Shown here: positions 26,580 through 35,251 of the stretch, piece by piece
How the letters are laid out: the number at the start of each line of letters is the position of its first letter
How positions within the stretch are numbered: the stretch's first letter is position 1
Assembly (NCBI GenBank): GCA_016188005.1
Contig: JACPIQ010000120.1
Span: 1 to 64,000, forward strand
Length of the DNA: 64,000 nucleotides
Reading direction: 5' to 3'
DNA from: Candidatus Rokuibacteriota bacterium
Lineage (GTDB): Bacteria > Methylomirabilota > Methylomirabilia > Rokubacteriales > CSP1-6
Program-made: the position numbers and the translations under genes
The notes under the pieces: generated by a model
The model's database searches: none
The model's input: the letters and a program-made list of their open reading frames with translations, nothing else
Told to the model about the DNA's origin: nothing

Positions 26580-26697
26580 ATGGTCATGGACGCCAGCGTG
26601 ATCGTCAGCCGCCTCGTGCCGCACGACGTGCATCACGAGGCGAGCCGGCGGTGGCTCGCTCGCCACGTCGCCGGCGGCGGGCTGGTGGCACCGGGTA
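26580..26697 (+). pseudogene. Truncated PIN-domain (VapC-like) toxin remnant
   Basis: The plus strand reads MVMDASVIVSRLVPHDVHHE followed by ASRRWLARHVAGGGLVAP, the N-terminal third of a PIN ribonuclease with the first catalytic Asp in MDAS. It then changes to unrelated residues where the family would continue with the next helix, and runs into the convergent SCO1 gene. About 40 of 135 residues remain and other acidic site residues are lost. No antitoxin gene is recognisable upstream. Confidence 0.65.
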
Positions 26698-26741
26698 GCA
26701 AAACGCGCGCACGTCTGGCCTCGCCGCGGTCGAGCAGGCGC

Positions 26742-27374
26742 TCACCGCTCGCGCAGGAGCGCCTGCATGTCGAGCCACGCCTGGCGGTCGTCGAAGAACT
26801 GCAGGGAGTAGATCTCGCGGATGCGGCCGGCAGCGTCGATGAGGTGGACACGGGCGGGATGGTCGATCTCGCCGTCAGCCGTCGGGCGAGCCCACTCGCC
26901 CCAGGCGTGCAGCACCGGCGCCAGGGCGGCCGGATCGTCGCGCAGGAACCGCCACGTCGTCCGGTCGGCGGCGAAGCGCGTCGCATAGCGGCGCAACTCG
27001 GCGGCGGAATCGCGCTCGGGATCGACGGTGATGGACAGCAGCGCCGGGCGCCGCACGGCGGGCAGCGCGGCCAGCCGCCGCTGCAGCGCCGCCACGCGTG
27101 CGCTGAGCAGCGGACACACGGTGGTGCAGTGCGTGTAGATGAACGACACGAGGACGGGGCGGCCCCGCAGGTCGGCGAGGCGCACGGCCGCGCCGTCGAG
27201 GTCGCGCAGGACGAAGTCGGGCGCCGGCTTGATGACGGCCAGGTGCGGCGTCGCGCTCAGCGGCGATGCGCCTGCCCGCGGCGGCACCGGACCGTGGGCG
27301 GCGGCTGGCCCGACGAGCCCGGCCACCAGCAGCGTCACGATCCAGGCGCCGCGCGCGGAGGGGTACTCAATCAT
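26742..27374 (-). CDS. SCO1/SenC-family copper chaperone
   Basis: A 210-residue thioredoxin-fold protein with an N-terminal membrane anchor or signal (WIVTLLVAGLVGPAAAHG). The copper-binding CTTVCPLL motif near residue 93 follows RPVLVSFIYTH, and the distal His is in DHPARVHLIDAAG. SCO1 proteins deliver copper to periplasmic cuproenzymes, classically cytochrome oxidase. Here the gene directly follows the methanethiol oxidase gene, whose known relatives are copper-dependent and often genetically linked to SCO1. Loading copper into that oxidase is the likely job. A cytochrome oxidase target elsewhere is the alternative. Confidence 0.9.
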   Translation of the reverse strand: MIEYPSARGAWIVTLLVAGLVGPAAAHGPVPPRAGASPLSATPHLAVIKPAPDFVLRDLDGAAVRLADLRGRPVLVSFIYTHCTTVCPLLSARVAALQRRLAALPAVRRPALLSITVDPERDSAAELRRYATRFAADRTTWRFLRDDPAALAPVLHAWGEWARPTADGEIDHPARVHLIDAAGRIREIYSLQFFDDRQAWLDMQALLRER

Positions 27375-27410
27375 GGCGGGTCCTTGCGGGGCCCCGATCG
27401 CGGACCCCGC

Positions 27411-28610
27411 TCAGTTGAGCAGCATGTCGTGCGGCCGCGCCGGGCCGTCCGGCGGCTGGCCGAAGTCGACGGCGAAGAGCGGGTCGAGCTTCATGCGGCC
27501 GTCGGGGCCGATGCGGATGAGCCGCAGCGCGTAGCGCGGCGAGTAGTCGATGCTGCTGATCGCCGAGTTCGTGACGTAGAGCCGCCGGCCGTCGTAGGTC
27601 ACGTGCATCATGTTGGCCTGCACGATGCCCCCGACGACGTCGTGGAGCTTGGGCCGGTCGGGATCCGCGATGTCCCAGGCCTGGATCTCGCTGCCGCCGA
27701 TGCAGCTCACGTAGAGGTACCGGTCGTCGGGCGACTGCCGCAGGTCGCCGGGCAGGCAACCCTTGCCGGTGCTGGCGATCTTCCGGTACGTGAACGCGCC
27801 GGCTTTCTTCATCCGGAACATCCAGATCGAGTCGCCGCCGTTGGAGATGTTGTAGCCGTAGCTGGCCTGCGGTGCCAGCATCCACCGCGCGGCCAGCGGG
27901 ATCGGATCGCCCTTGAGCTCCTGGACGATCTTGCGGGCCTTGAGGTCCCAGACCAGCAGCGTGCTGGAGAAGTCCCTGGGGTCCCACTTGTCGAGCGAGG
28001 TCATGAACGTCTTCTGCGAGACCCAGGACGACGTGATCATCCGGTTGAACTCCGGCTTGATCACGGTCTCGTAGGGGTGGTTCGGCGCCTTGTGGCTGGC
28101 GATGAACTCGCCGTCGTTGGTGAACTCCGCGAGGCCGCCGGGGCCGGTGCCGTCGGGGCCGGAGGCCATGCTGATGAGGATGCGACCGGGGATCGAGTAC
28201 GGCGTGTGCGGGCCCGAGAGGCCGGTGAGCCGCGGGACGTCGTCGATCGTGCGGACCAGCTTCGGGTTCATCGGGTCGGTGCCGACGTCGAAGATGAAGA
28301 AGCGGCTGGTGTTGAGCGACGCCGCCCAGATCTTCGTGCGGTCGTCGGTGAAGCCCATGTGGTGCGCCTCGTTGCCGGAGGAGCCGACCTCGACCTTGCG
28401 GAGGATCCTGCCGTAGGTCGGCGAGGCGAGGTTGACGTCGATGACGCTCAGGTAGTCGGCCCCTTCCTTGGCCGGCAGCGTCCACAGGTACATGACCTTC
28501 TCCGGCTGGCGGAGACCCTTGATGTACGGCGACAGGCAGGTCTCGGCGAAGACGGCCCCGCCCATGAGGACCGACGCCGCCAGCGTCGCGAGGATGGTCC
28601 AGCGCTTCAT
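27411..28610 (-). CDS. mtoX: Methanethiol oxidase / selenium-binding protein SBP56 family
   Basis: The 399-residue protein begins with a signal peptide (MKRWTILATLAASVLMGGAV, cleavage near FAE), so it acts in the periplasm. The mature N-terminus TCLSPYIKGLRQPEKVMYLW and repeats such as GNEAHHMGFTDD, SGPHTPYSIPGRI and CIGGSEIQAWDIADPDRPK match the SELENBP1/MtoX beta-propeller family. Members oxidise methanethiol to formaldehyde, sulfide and peroxide. Export and pairing with SCO1 follow the bacterial mtoX arrangement; the mauG-like partner seen in some operons is absent here. The stop is followed 36 bases later by the SCO1 start. Confidence 0.83.
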   Translation of the reverse strand: MKRWTILATLAASVLMGGAVFAETCLSPYIKGLRQPEKVMYLWTLPAKEGADYLSVIDVNLASPTYGRILRKVEVGSSGNEAHHMGFTDDRTKIWAASLNTSRFFIFDVGTDPMNPKLVRTIDDVPRLTGLSGPHTPYSIPGRILISMASGPDGTGPGGLAEFTNDGEFIASHKAPNHPYETVIKPEFNRMITSSWVSQKTFMTSLDKWDPRDFSSTLLVWDLKARKIVQELKGDPIPLAARWMLAPQASYGYNISNGGDSIWMFRMKKAGAFTYRKIASTGKGCLPGDLRQSPDDRYLYVSCIGGSEIQAWDIADPDRPKLHDVVGGIVQANMMHVTYDGRRLYVTNSAISSIDYSPRYALRLIRIGPDGRMKLDPLFAVDFGQPPDGPARPHDMLLN

Positions 28611-28638
28611 GACTCGTCCTCCTGTGTCGTTGGGCGGC

Positions 28639-30715
28639 TCACACGAGCCGCGCGATGACGGCGGCCGCCCGGCGGGCGCCGTCGGTTTCCACGTCCCGGT
28701 AGAGCACCGGCCGCTTCAGCCCGTCGGCGATGGCGTGGGCCAGCGCCTCGGGGTCGGTCTGCGCGTAGTCCATCCGCGTGCCCGGCGCCGTACCGGGCCA
28801 GGCGGTGCGGCACGTGGAGCGTCTGCTCGAAGTGATTCCGCAGCGGGACGTACAAGAACGGCCGCTTGGTCGCCGTGAGCTCCATGCAGGTGCTGAGCCC
28901 CCCCTGCACGACGGCCAGGTCGCACGCGGCCAGGTGGGCGTAGAGGTCGGGCACGAAGCGGCGGTACTCGACGCCGGGGGCCGGCGGCAACGACGCCGGG
29001 TCGATGCGCGGGCCGGTGACGACCACGATGCGCGCCTCGGGCAGCAGCCGCCGCGTCGCCGGCGCCGCCGCGATCACCCGGCGCAGCAGGTGATGGCCGA
29101 CGCCGGTGCCGCCCACCGCGGCGAACACGACCTTCTCGTCGGCGCGGAAGCCCAGGCGCGCGCGCAGCGCCTCGCGGTCGGCGAACTCGGCCGGATCGAA
29201 GGGCAGGACGTAGCCGGGGAAGTCGAAGTGCTCGCGCGTCCAGTCGCGGATGCGCGGCAAGCCGGGGCCGAAGTCGGCGTCGATCACGTCGTCCGGGCTC
29301 CCCACGAACAGCGCCGCGTCGCGGATGCGCGGGAGGCGTGCGATCTGCTCGATCATCTCGGCGTTGTAGTCGGCGGCCAGCGTGGCCTCGCGGCGATCGG
29401 CGGGATCCACGGGCAGCCAGCCCACGAAGTCGGTGAGCCAGGCGAACGCGGTGCGCTTGAGCTCCGGGTTCTCGTGGAGGTAGTAGTCGACGTCCCACGC
29501 CTCGTCGCCGACCACGAGGTCATGGGGCTCGGCCTCGAGGACGTCGTGGAGCACCATGAAGTTGGCGACGAGGATCTCGTCCATGTTCCGCCAGGCGTAG
29601 AAGGCGTGCAGGTCGTGCTCACCCGCCTCCGACCCGAAGTGCGCGGATTCACCGGCCAGGAGGCGGCTGGCCGGATGAATCGTCTCGCCGCGCGCCTCCA
29701 GCACCCGGGTGACCGGGTCCTGCGCCAGCCAGCTGATCTCGAGATCCGGCCGCAGCGCGCGGAGGGCGCCCGCGATGGCGACGTCGCGCAGCGCGTGGCC
29801 GAGACCGATCGGGCTGGACACGAACAGCGCGCGCCGGCGGCGCGTCATCGCGCGGCGCCACGGCCGTGGGGCCGGCGCCGGCGCCAGGAACTCCCGGAGG
29901 AGCACGTTGTAGCGGACGGGGTCACGCGTGTTCGGGGTGTGGCCGCAGCCCTCCAGCGGGACCAGGACCGAGCCGGCGATGGCCGCATGCGCCCGCTCGG
30001 ACAGCGCGATGGGCCGCACGCGGTCCTCGGTCCCGTGCGCGATGAGCGTGGGACAGCGCACGCGGGCCAGCAGGTCGGGCAGCGGCGTGCGGCACCGCCC
30101 CTCGTCGAGGGTGGCGATCAGGATCTCCGGCGTGGTCTCCAGGCCCCACGCCACCCCGTCTTCGCGCTGCTTCGTGGAGTGCGGCTCGTTCGAGACCTGC
30201 GCGAAGAAGAACTCGAGGAAGTCGCGATAGTGGGCGCGCCAGTACCCGGCGTTGAACTGCGCCCAGCCCGTGGCGTCGTCGCCCACCGGCTCGTGGAAGC
30301 GGGGCCCACCGCGCGGGGCCTCCTCGAGCGCGCAGCCGGTGAGCACCAGGCGCTCGACGCGCTCGGGATGCTCGGCGGCCAGGATCACGCCCTGCCACGT
30401 CGAGCGGGAGAGCGTCACGACCGAGGCGCGCGCGGTCCCGGTGGCGTCGAGCACGGCGAGCGCGCCGGCCGCGACGCGGTCGTGGTCATAGCCGGTGGCG
30501 GGTCGACCCGAGCGTCCGTTGCCGGGCGGATCGAACGTGACGACGCGGAAGTGGCGCGCCAGGTAGGGGATCTGCGCCTTCCAGATACGGCTGTGGACGA
30601 TCTGCCAGGGCGGGAGGAGCAGCACTGTACGCTCCCCCTCGCCGTAGAGCTCCCATGCGATCGAACCGCCGCCATGCTCGACGACGCCCTCGCGGTCGGG
30701 GTAGCGCGCCCGCAT
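28639..30715 (-). pseudogene. Alpha/beta hydrolase fused to MGT-type glycosyltransferase, frameshifted near 28785
   Basis: Residues 1-280 form an alpha/beta hydrolase (VLLLPPWQIVHSRIWKAQIP, GNGRSG, HGTEDRVRPIALSE), although the nucleophile elbow reads TLSRSTWQG instead of GxSxG. Residues 290-650 are a GT1/UGT-like glycosyltransferase (ALFVSSPIGLGHALRDVAIA, VVQGGLSTCMELTATKRPFL). Near 28785 the frame shifts. In the original frame the tail is arginine-rich and ends at 28607. In the other frame it reads TRMDYAQTDPEALAHAIADG and ends naturally at 28639. This looks like one inserted base or an assembly error. The TetR gene lies nine bases upstream and probably controls it. Confidence 0.7.
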
Positions 30716-30724
30716 GCTGACCTC

Positions 30725-31390
30725 CTAGGCCAGCGTGGGAGGACGCCCTTCGCGCCGCTGCGTTTCCAGCCACCGCAGGAAGCGCCCGAAGGTCGCCAGG
30801 CTGGCCCGGTAATGCGATTCCTCCTCGGGAACACCCAGCACCATCTCCATCTCCATGCCGTACCAGAAGGCCACCAGGTACGCCGTGATCTGCTCGGTCG
30901 ACACCGAGCGGATCGCGAACTGCTGGAGCGCGTCGCCGACCACGCGCTCCAGCAGGGCCCGCCACTGGCCCCGCAGCTTGCGCACCTCCTCGCCGATGGC
31001 CGCGTTCGAGACGCCCAGCGCGGAGAGCTCGGTCAGCAGGCGCACGTATCCCGAGCGAAGATCGTCCTCGTAGAAGCGGCAGGCCTGCGCCCACTTGTCG
31101 GCCACGTCGCCGGGCGCCTCGAACATCTCGGCCTGCCGCTTGAGAAGCCTCTGATTCATCCGCTCCAGCACGGCGAGCATCAGCCGTTCCTTCGTGCCGA
31201 AGTAGTAGTGGATCAGGCTCTGGTTGACCCCGGCCTCGCTGGCCACCCCCCGGGTGGACAGCGCCGCGTGGCCTCGCGCCACGATGCAGCGCCCCGCCGC
31301 CTCCACGATCGCCTCGCGCATGGGCAGGGCTTCGGCTCCCCGCGGCGTGCGCGGTCGGGGACCCTGTTTCGGCCGTTGTCGGCTTTTCAT
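30725..31390 (-). CDS. TetR-family transcriptional regulator
   Basis: A 221-residue repressor-type protein. The DNA-binding domain reads REAIVEAAGRCIVARGHAAL, then STRGVASEAGVNQSLIHYYF followed by GTKERLM, the classic TetR pattern. The C-terminal ligand-binding part is helical and ends WLETQRREGRPPTLA. It lies nine bases before the hydrolase-glycosyltransferase gene on the same strand, so it very probably regulates that gene and itself. An AT-rich stretch around 31391-31405 just before its start is a candidate control region, without a clear palindrome. The ligand is unknown. Confidence 0.87.
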   Translation of the reverse strand: MKSRQRPKQGPRPRTPRGAEALPMREAIVEAAGRCIVARGHAALSTRGVASEAGVNQSLIHYYFGTKERLMLAVLERMNQRLLKRQAEMFEAPGDVADKWAQACRFYEDDLRSGYVRLLTELSALGVSNAAIGEEVRKLRGQWRALLERVVGDALQQFAIRSVSTEQITAYLVAFWYGMEMEMVLGVPEEESHYRASLATFGRFLRWLETQRREGRPPTLA

Positions 31391-31406
31391 AGGGCAATTG
31401 ATTTAA

Positions 31407-31775
31407 TCACGTGAGCAAGAAGTACCAGTGCGGGGGCCTCGTGTCAAGGGCTTCGTGCGGACAGACCGAGAACCCGGGTGCGCGCATGGCGCCCACGGCC
31501 AGGCCTTTCCTGGTCTGGAGAAATCGCAGCAGCAGAGTCTGGGCCCTGGGCGGCAGCTCGCCGGTCTCGTCGAGAAAGACCGTGCCACCGTCCACCCGGG
31601 GGAGAAGTCCCTCCGTCCTCCCGACGGCGCCTGTGAAGGCATCGCGCTCATGCCCGAAGAGCTCGCTCCGCAGGAGCTCGGGGGTGAGGTCGCCACAGTT
31701 GATCCTCTGGTATCCTCGCCCGCGCCGCCCGCTCAGGCGCTGGATGGCGCCGGCCACGAGTTCCTTCAACCAGAC
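31407..31775 (-). pseudogene. Remnant of sigma54-dependent activator (AAA+ domain)
   Basis: The minus strand encodes VWLKELVAGAIQRLSGRRGR followed by NCGDLTPELLRSELFGHERD, AFTGAVGRTEGLLPRVDGGT and VFLDETGELPPRAQTLLLRF. These are the GAFTGA loop and Walker B region of a sigma54 activator. The upstream Walker A GESGTGKE region and the downstream sensor and DNA-binding domains are missing, so this is a dead fragment. It lies in a 3-kb stretch rich in broken genes. Confidence 0.7.
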
Positions 31776-31935
31776 CCGATCAGATCGAGGCGAGCGCAGC
31801 GAGCCGCAACTCCAGGCGAAGGCGAGAAGAAAGAGGGGTGAGGCCTGTGCTGACCGTGGAAGCGGGATCACCCCGAAGTCGGGGCCGGGGGCTGCCCGCG
31901 GCTGATAGATAGAATGAGGCCAGGAGCGGATGCCC

Positions 31936-32292
31936 ATGACCGACCGCTCCCTGGTCACAACCACGGTTCCCGCACTCGCCCATGATCCGGCGCTGGCGGA
32001 TATCGTCCGCCGCCTCATCGAGACGGACCGGCCGCTGCGCGTCTACCTCTTCGGGTCGCGCGCGCGTTCCAGCGCCACGGCGGACAGTGACTACGACCTC
32101 ATGGTCGTCGTGCCGGATGACATGCCCGCTTCACTCCGGCGGAGCGCTCGCGCCTACGACGCCCTCTGGGGCCTCCCGGTGGGCGCCGATGTGCTCGTCT
32201 GGACCGAGTCCGCCTTCAGCACCCGCCTGCATCTGCGCGCCTCGCTGCCCTCTGCCATCGCGCGCGAAAGGAGACTCCTCTATTCCGCCTGA
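31936..32292 (+). CDS. Minimal nucleotidyltransferase (MNT-type antitoxin-like)
   Basis: A protein of about 118 residues with the Pol-beta nucleotidyltransferase signature VYLFGSRARSSATADSDYDL, giving the GS motif and two catalytic Asp residues. Such small transferases usually pair with a HEPN protein; in HEPN-MNT modules the MNT AMPylates and neutralises the HEPN RNase. The HEPN partner follows here with overlap but is broken. ATG 31936 has AGGAG nine bases upstream; ATG 31930 is too close. With its partner decayed, this protein may be a leftover or a solitary antitoxin. Confidence 0.8.
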   Translation: MTDRSLVTTTVPALAHDPALADIVRRLIETDRPLRVYLFGSRARSSATADSDYDLMVVVPDDMPASLRRSARAYDALWGLPVGADVLVWTESAFSTRLHLRASLPSAIARERRLLYSA

Positions 32293-32450
32293 CCCGATCC
32301 GGCCGGCGGACACGCGGGCCTGGCTCTGCCGCGCGCTCGACGACCTCCGCGGCGCCGAGGTCGATCTCGCGGCGGCGCCCCCGCTGCTCGGCGATGCGAC
32401 ATTACACTGCCAGGAGGCCGTCGAGAAAGCGCTCCACGCGTTCCTCCTCC
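32282..32450 (+). pseudogene. Decayed HEPN-domain protein, partner of the MNT gene
   Basis: The frame reads PPDPIRPADTRAWLCRALDD, then LRGAEVDLAAAPPLLGDATL and HCQEAVEKALHAFLL, the first two helices of a HEPN protein. The family's RxxxxH region should follow but is replaced by Pro/Ala-rich unrelated residues, so the toxin is inactive. The expected start is ATT 32282, seven bases after AAAGGAGA and overlapping the MNT stop; no ATG, GTG or TTG is available. The frame remains open to 32725 without family similarity. Confidence 0.6.
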
Positions 32451-33030
32451 CCGCCCCTGCGCCCGCGCCTGACCGCGAGCCCGCCGCGGCGCAGGATCGC
32501 TCGGGGGCCAGCGGGCGATCGCGATGCCGACCGTCGCCTTCGCCCCCTCGAACGGGCGCTTCCAGGCCGGCCGCCGGGGTTCACGGGGGCGCCCACCGGA
32601 CAACCGCACTGGCCGGATCCTCGCCGCCCTCGCGGAACTGGCGTCAGTCTTTCCTTCCTATCTATGCGCAGCTGCCAGGCGTGGTGCGCCGGCTCCGATT
32701 GGCCCAAGCGACGCGCTCCCGATAGCTGTCGCCGCCACTCGTCACGACCGGAAAGCAAACGGACATCGGTTGACGCGGGTCCCGGCCCGAGGGGGGTGAG
32801 GGCTGCCGGGCGATATCCCCGGGGGGGGAGAGCTGTGCGCGCGCGCGGCCTGCGGCCGGCAGTGGCCCAGGCGGAAACGGTCAACGCCGGCCCGTAGCGA
32901 GGACGAGTGGCCGCGCCTCACCTCGAGATCCCGCCACGAGAGGCTGGCCCGTGGCGGCGGCGCGTGAGAGACTACTGGAGGGTCCAGGGGCCGTGATGCC
33001 CCGCCCACCGGGAGGCGAGACCTCAGCACC
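32451..33030. other. Stretch without a recognisable gene
   Basis: After the HEPN homology is lost, no frame on either strand gives a recognisable protein up to the antitoxin start at 33031. It probably holds degraded HEPN sequence plus the promoter of the DUF433 gene, which I cannot place exactly. Confidence 0.5.
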
Positions 33031-33315
33031 ATGACGGTCGGAACCGAGCACCGCTACATCGTCCGCGACGACGAGATCCTCGGCGGCGAGCCTATCATCG
33101 TGGGCACGCGGGTCCCGGTGCGCGCGGTCGTGGAGCTCTGGCGTCTCGGCGTGGCCCCCGAGGAGATTCCCACTCACCTCTCGCATCTCACCCTGGCCCA
33201 GGTGTTCGACGCCCTGAGCTACTACGCGGACCACCAGACCGAGATCCAGCAGTACATCGAGCGGAATCAGGTCCCGGACGACATCGTGCACCGGCTCGCG
33301 CGTCCGGATGCCTAG
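33031..33315 (+). CDS. DUF433-family antitoxin-like protein
   Basis: A 94-residue protein with the DUF433 core RYIVRDDEILGGEPIIVGTR followed by VPVRAVVELWRLGVAPEEIP and LTLAQVFDALSYYADHQTEI, a helix-turn-helix-like region. DUF433 proteins commonly precede DUF5615 PIN-like proteins and are regarded as the antitoxin of the pair. The next gene begins eight bases before this one ends, as expected for a toxin-antitoxin operon. Autoregulation through the helical domain is likely by analogy; no operator palindrome was found. Confidence 0.85.
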   Translation: MTVGTEHRYIVRDDEILGGEPIIVGTRVPVRAVVELWRLGVAPEEIPTHLSHLTLAQVFDALSYYADHQTEIQQYIERNQVPDDIVHRLARPDA

Positions 33316-33655
33316 CCGTCCGCCAACCCTCTACTGCGACGAGGATGTCTCCGTGGTGCTCGCAGCCATGCTGCGCGCCCGGGGCTTCCCGGTGACCACA
33401 GCGCGGGATGCCGGGCATCTCGGGCGTGTCGACGAGCATCAGTTGCAGGTGGCCGCCGATGCAGACCGGATCCTGCTGACCCACAACCGAGCCGACTTCG
33501 AACGTCTACACCGCCAGTGGATCGAGGCCGGTCTGCGGCACGCGGGTATCATCATCGCCCGGCGTCGTCTCCCGGGCGAGCTGACAGTGCGACTTGGGCG
33601 ACTCCTCGGCCGACTCACTGCGGACGAGTTCACGAACCAGCTCTTCTACGCCTGA
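33308..33655 (+). CDS. DUF5615 PIN-like toxin
   Basis: A 115-residue PIN-like protein. It reads LYCDEDVSVVLAAMLRARGF, with the first acidic residues, then TARDAGHLGRVDEHQLQVAA, ILLTHNRADFERLH and a C-terminal helix. The conserved Asp residues expected for a PIN-type nuclease (DED, TARDAG, HNRADF) are all present, so this pair looks intact, unlike the neighbouring MNT/HEPN pair. It is probably an RNase neutralised by the overlapping DUF433 protein. No activity on a particular RNA can be predicted. Confidence 0.83.
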   Translation: MPSRPPTLYCDEDVSVVLAAMLRARGFPVTTARDAGHLGRVDEHQLQVAADADRILLTHNRADFERLHRQWIEAGLRHAGIIIARRRLPGELTVRLGRLLGRLTADEFTNQLFYA

Positions 33656-33977
33656 AGCCGACGCCGGCTGTGGACCACTCCGCGGCCCCGGGCGCGTGGA
33701 CACGCCAGTCCTTCACGCCCCCTCAGCGGCCGAGCCCCCGGCCGAGGAGCCGGGTGACGAACCTCTCTCCGTACGCCCCGCTCGCGAACTCCGGGCGCTC
33801 GTCGGCGAAGTCCCGCGCAGCGCGCGTCGCCGTCTTCGGATCGCACGGCGACCGGTCCGCGAGCCGAACTCAAGCCGGTGTGGCGCGATGGGCCGTCTCG
33901 CTTCCTCTTGGAGCCCCCCTGGACCTGCTCCTCAAGGTCCAGAAGGCCACTGCCGCTCGCCGCCGTCAGGCCGCATG

Positions 33978-34200
33978 AACACGGACCTCGTTACAGATCC
34001 TGGTGAAGAGCGCCTATTTCGCGAACGCGACCGGACAACCGGCGATGGCGGTCCCGACCCATTGGACCCCAAACGGCCTGCCCGTCGGAAGCCAGTACGT
34101 CGGCCACTTCGGCGATGAGGCGACTCTGTTCCGACTGGCCGCGCAGATCGAGGCCGCGCGGCCGTGGACGAAACGACGCCCGTCGGTCTGGGCGGGTTGA
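33978..34200 (+). pseudogene. C-terminal fragment of amidase-signature enzyme
   Basis: The frame reads [20 protein letters not shown] followed by [20 protein letters not shown] and [20 protein letters not shown], and ends at 34200. This is the last 70 residues of an amidase-signature protein. An in-frame TGA at 33976 closes it upstream and the catalytic Ser-Ser-Lys region is absent. The preceding 320 bases (33656-33977) hold no gene I can name; the minus strand there has a possible coding remnant ending near 33720. Confidence 0.75.
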
Positions 34201-34380
34201 TGTCAACGGTCGGCCTGGCAGAGCCACCCAGGGTCGCCCATGGGGAGCCCGTGTGGCGTGTCGTGACCCGGATAGTGGTGCCGATGAGAAGCGGCGAAGT
34301 AATGGCAAAGTTTCCGGGCGGCGACATGCCGCTCGAGGGCGTCAGCGTCGCGGGACTCAGCGAAAGGATGGCGGGGGAAA

Positions 34381-34456
34381 TGGTGGGCTGGGACGGGATT
34401 GAACCGCCGACACCAGGATTTTCAGTCCTGTGCTCTACCAACTGAGCTACCAGCCC
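34381..34456 (-). tRNA. tRNA-Phe (GAA)
   Basis: The minus strand folds as a full cloverleaf. The acceptor GGGCTGG pairs with CCAGCCC, the D-arm contains AGCTCAGTTGGTAGAGC, the anticodon loop is CTGAAAA with anticodon GAA, and the T-arm contains GGTTCAATCC. The CCA tail is encoded (TGG on the plus strand at 34381-34383). It stands alone, with decayed genes on one side and the exporter operon on the other. Confidence 0.97.
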
Positions 34457-34568
34457 ACCACGGAAGGTAGACACTACCAGACAGGGCGCAACGTGTCCAC
34501 CCGGATGGCCCCGGGACACGCTGCAACGGCCCGGGCGAGGGGGAAGGCGCCCGGGCCCGGCGCCGGCG

Positions 34569-35249
<681 letters not shown>

Positions 35250-35251
35250 GC

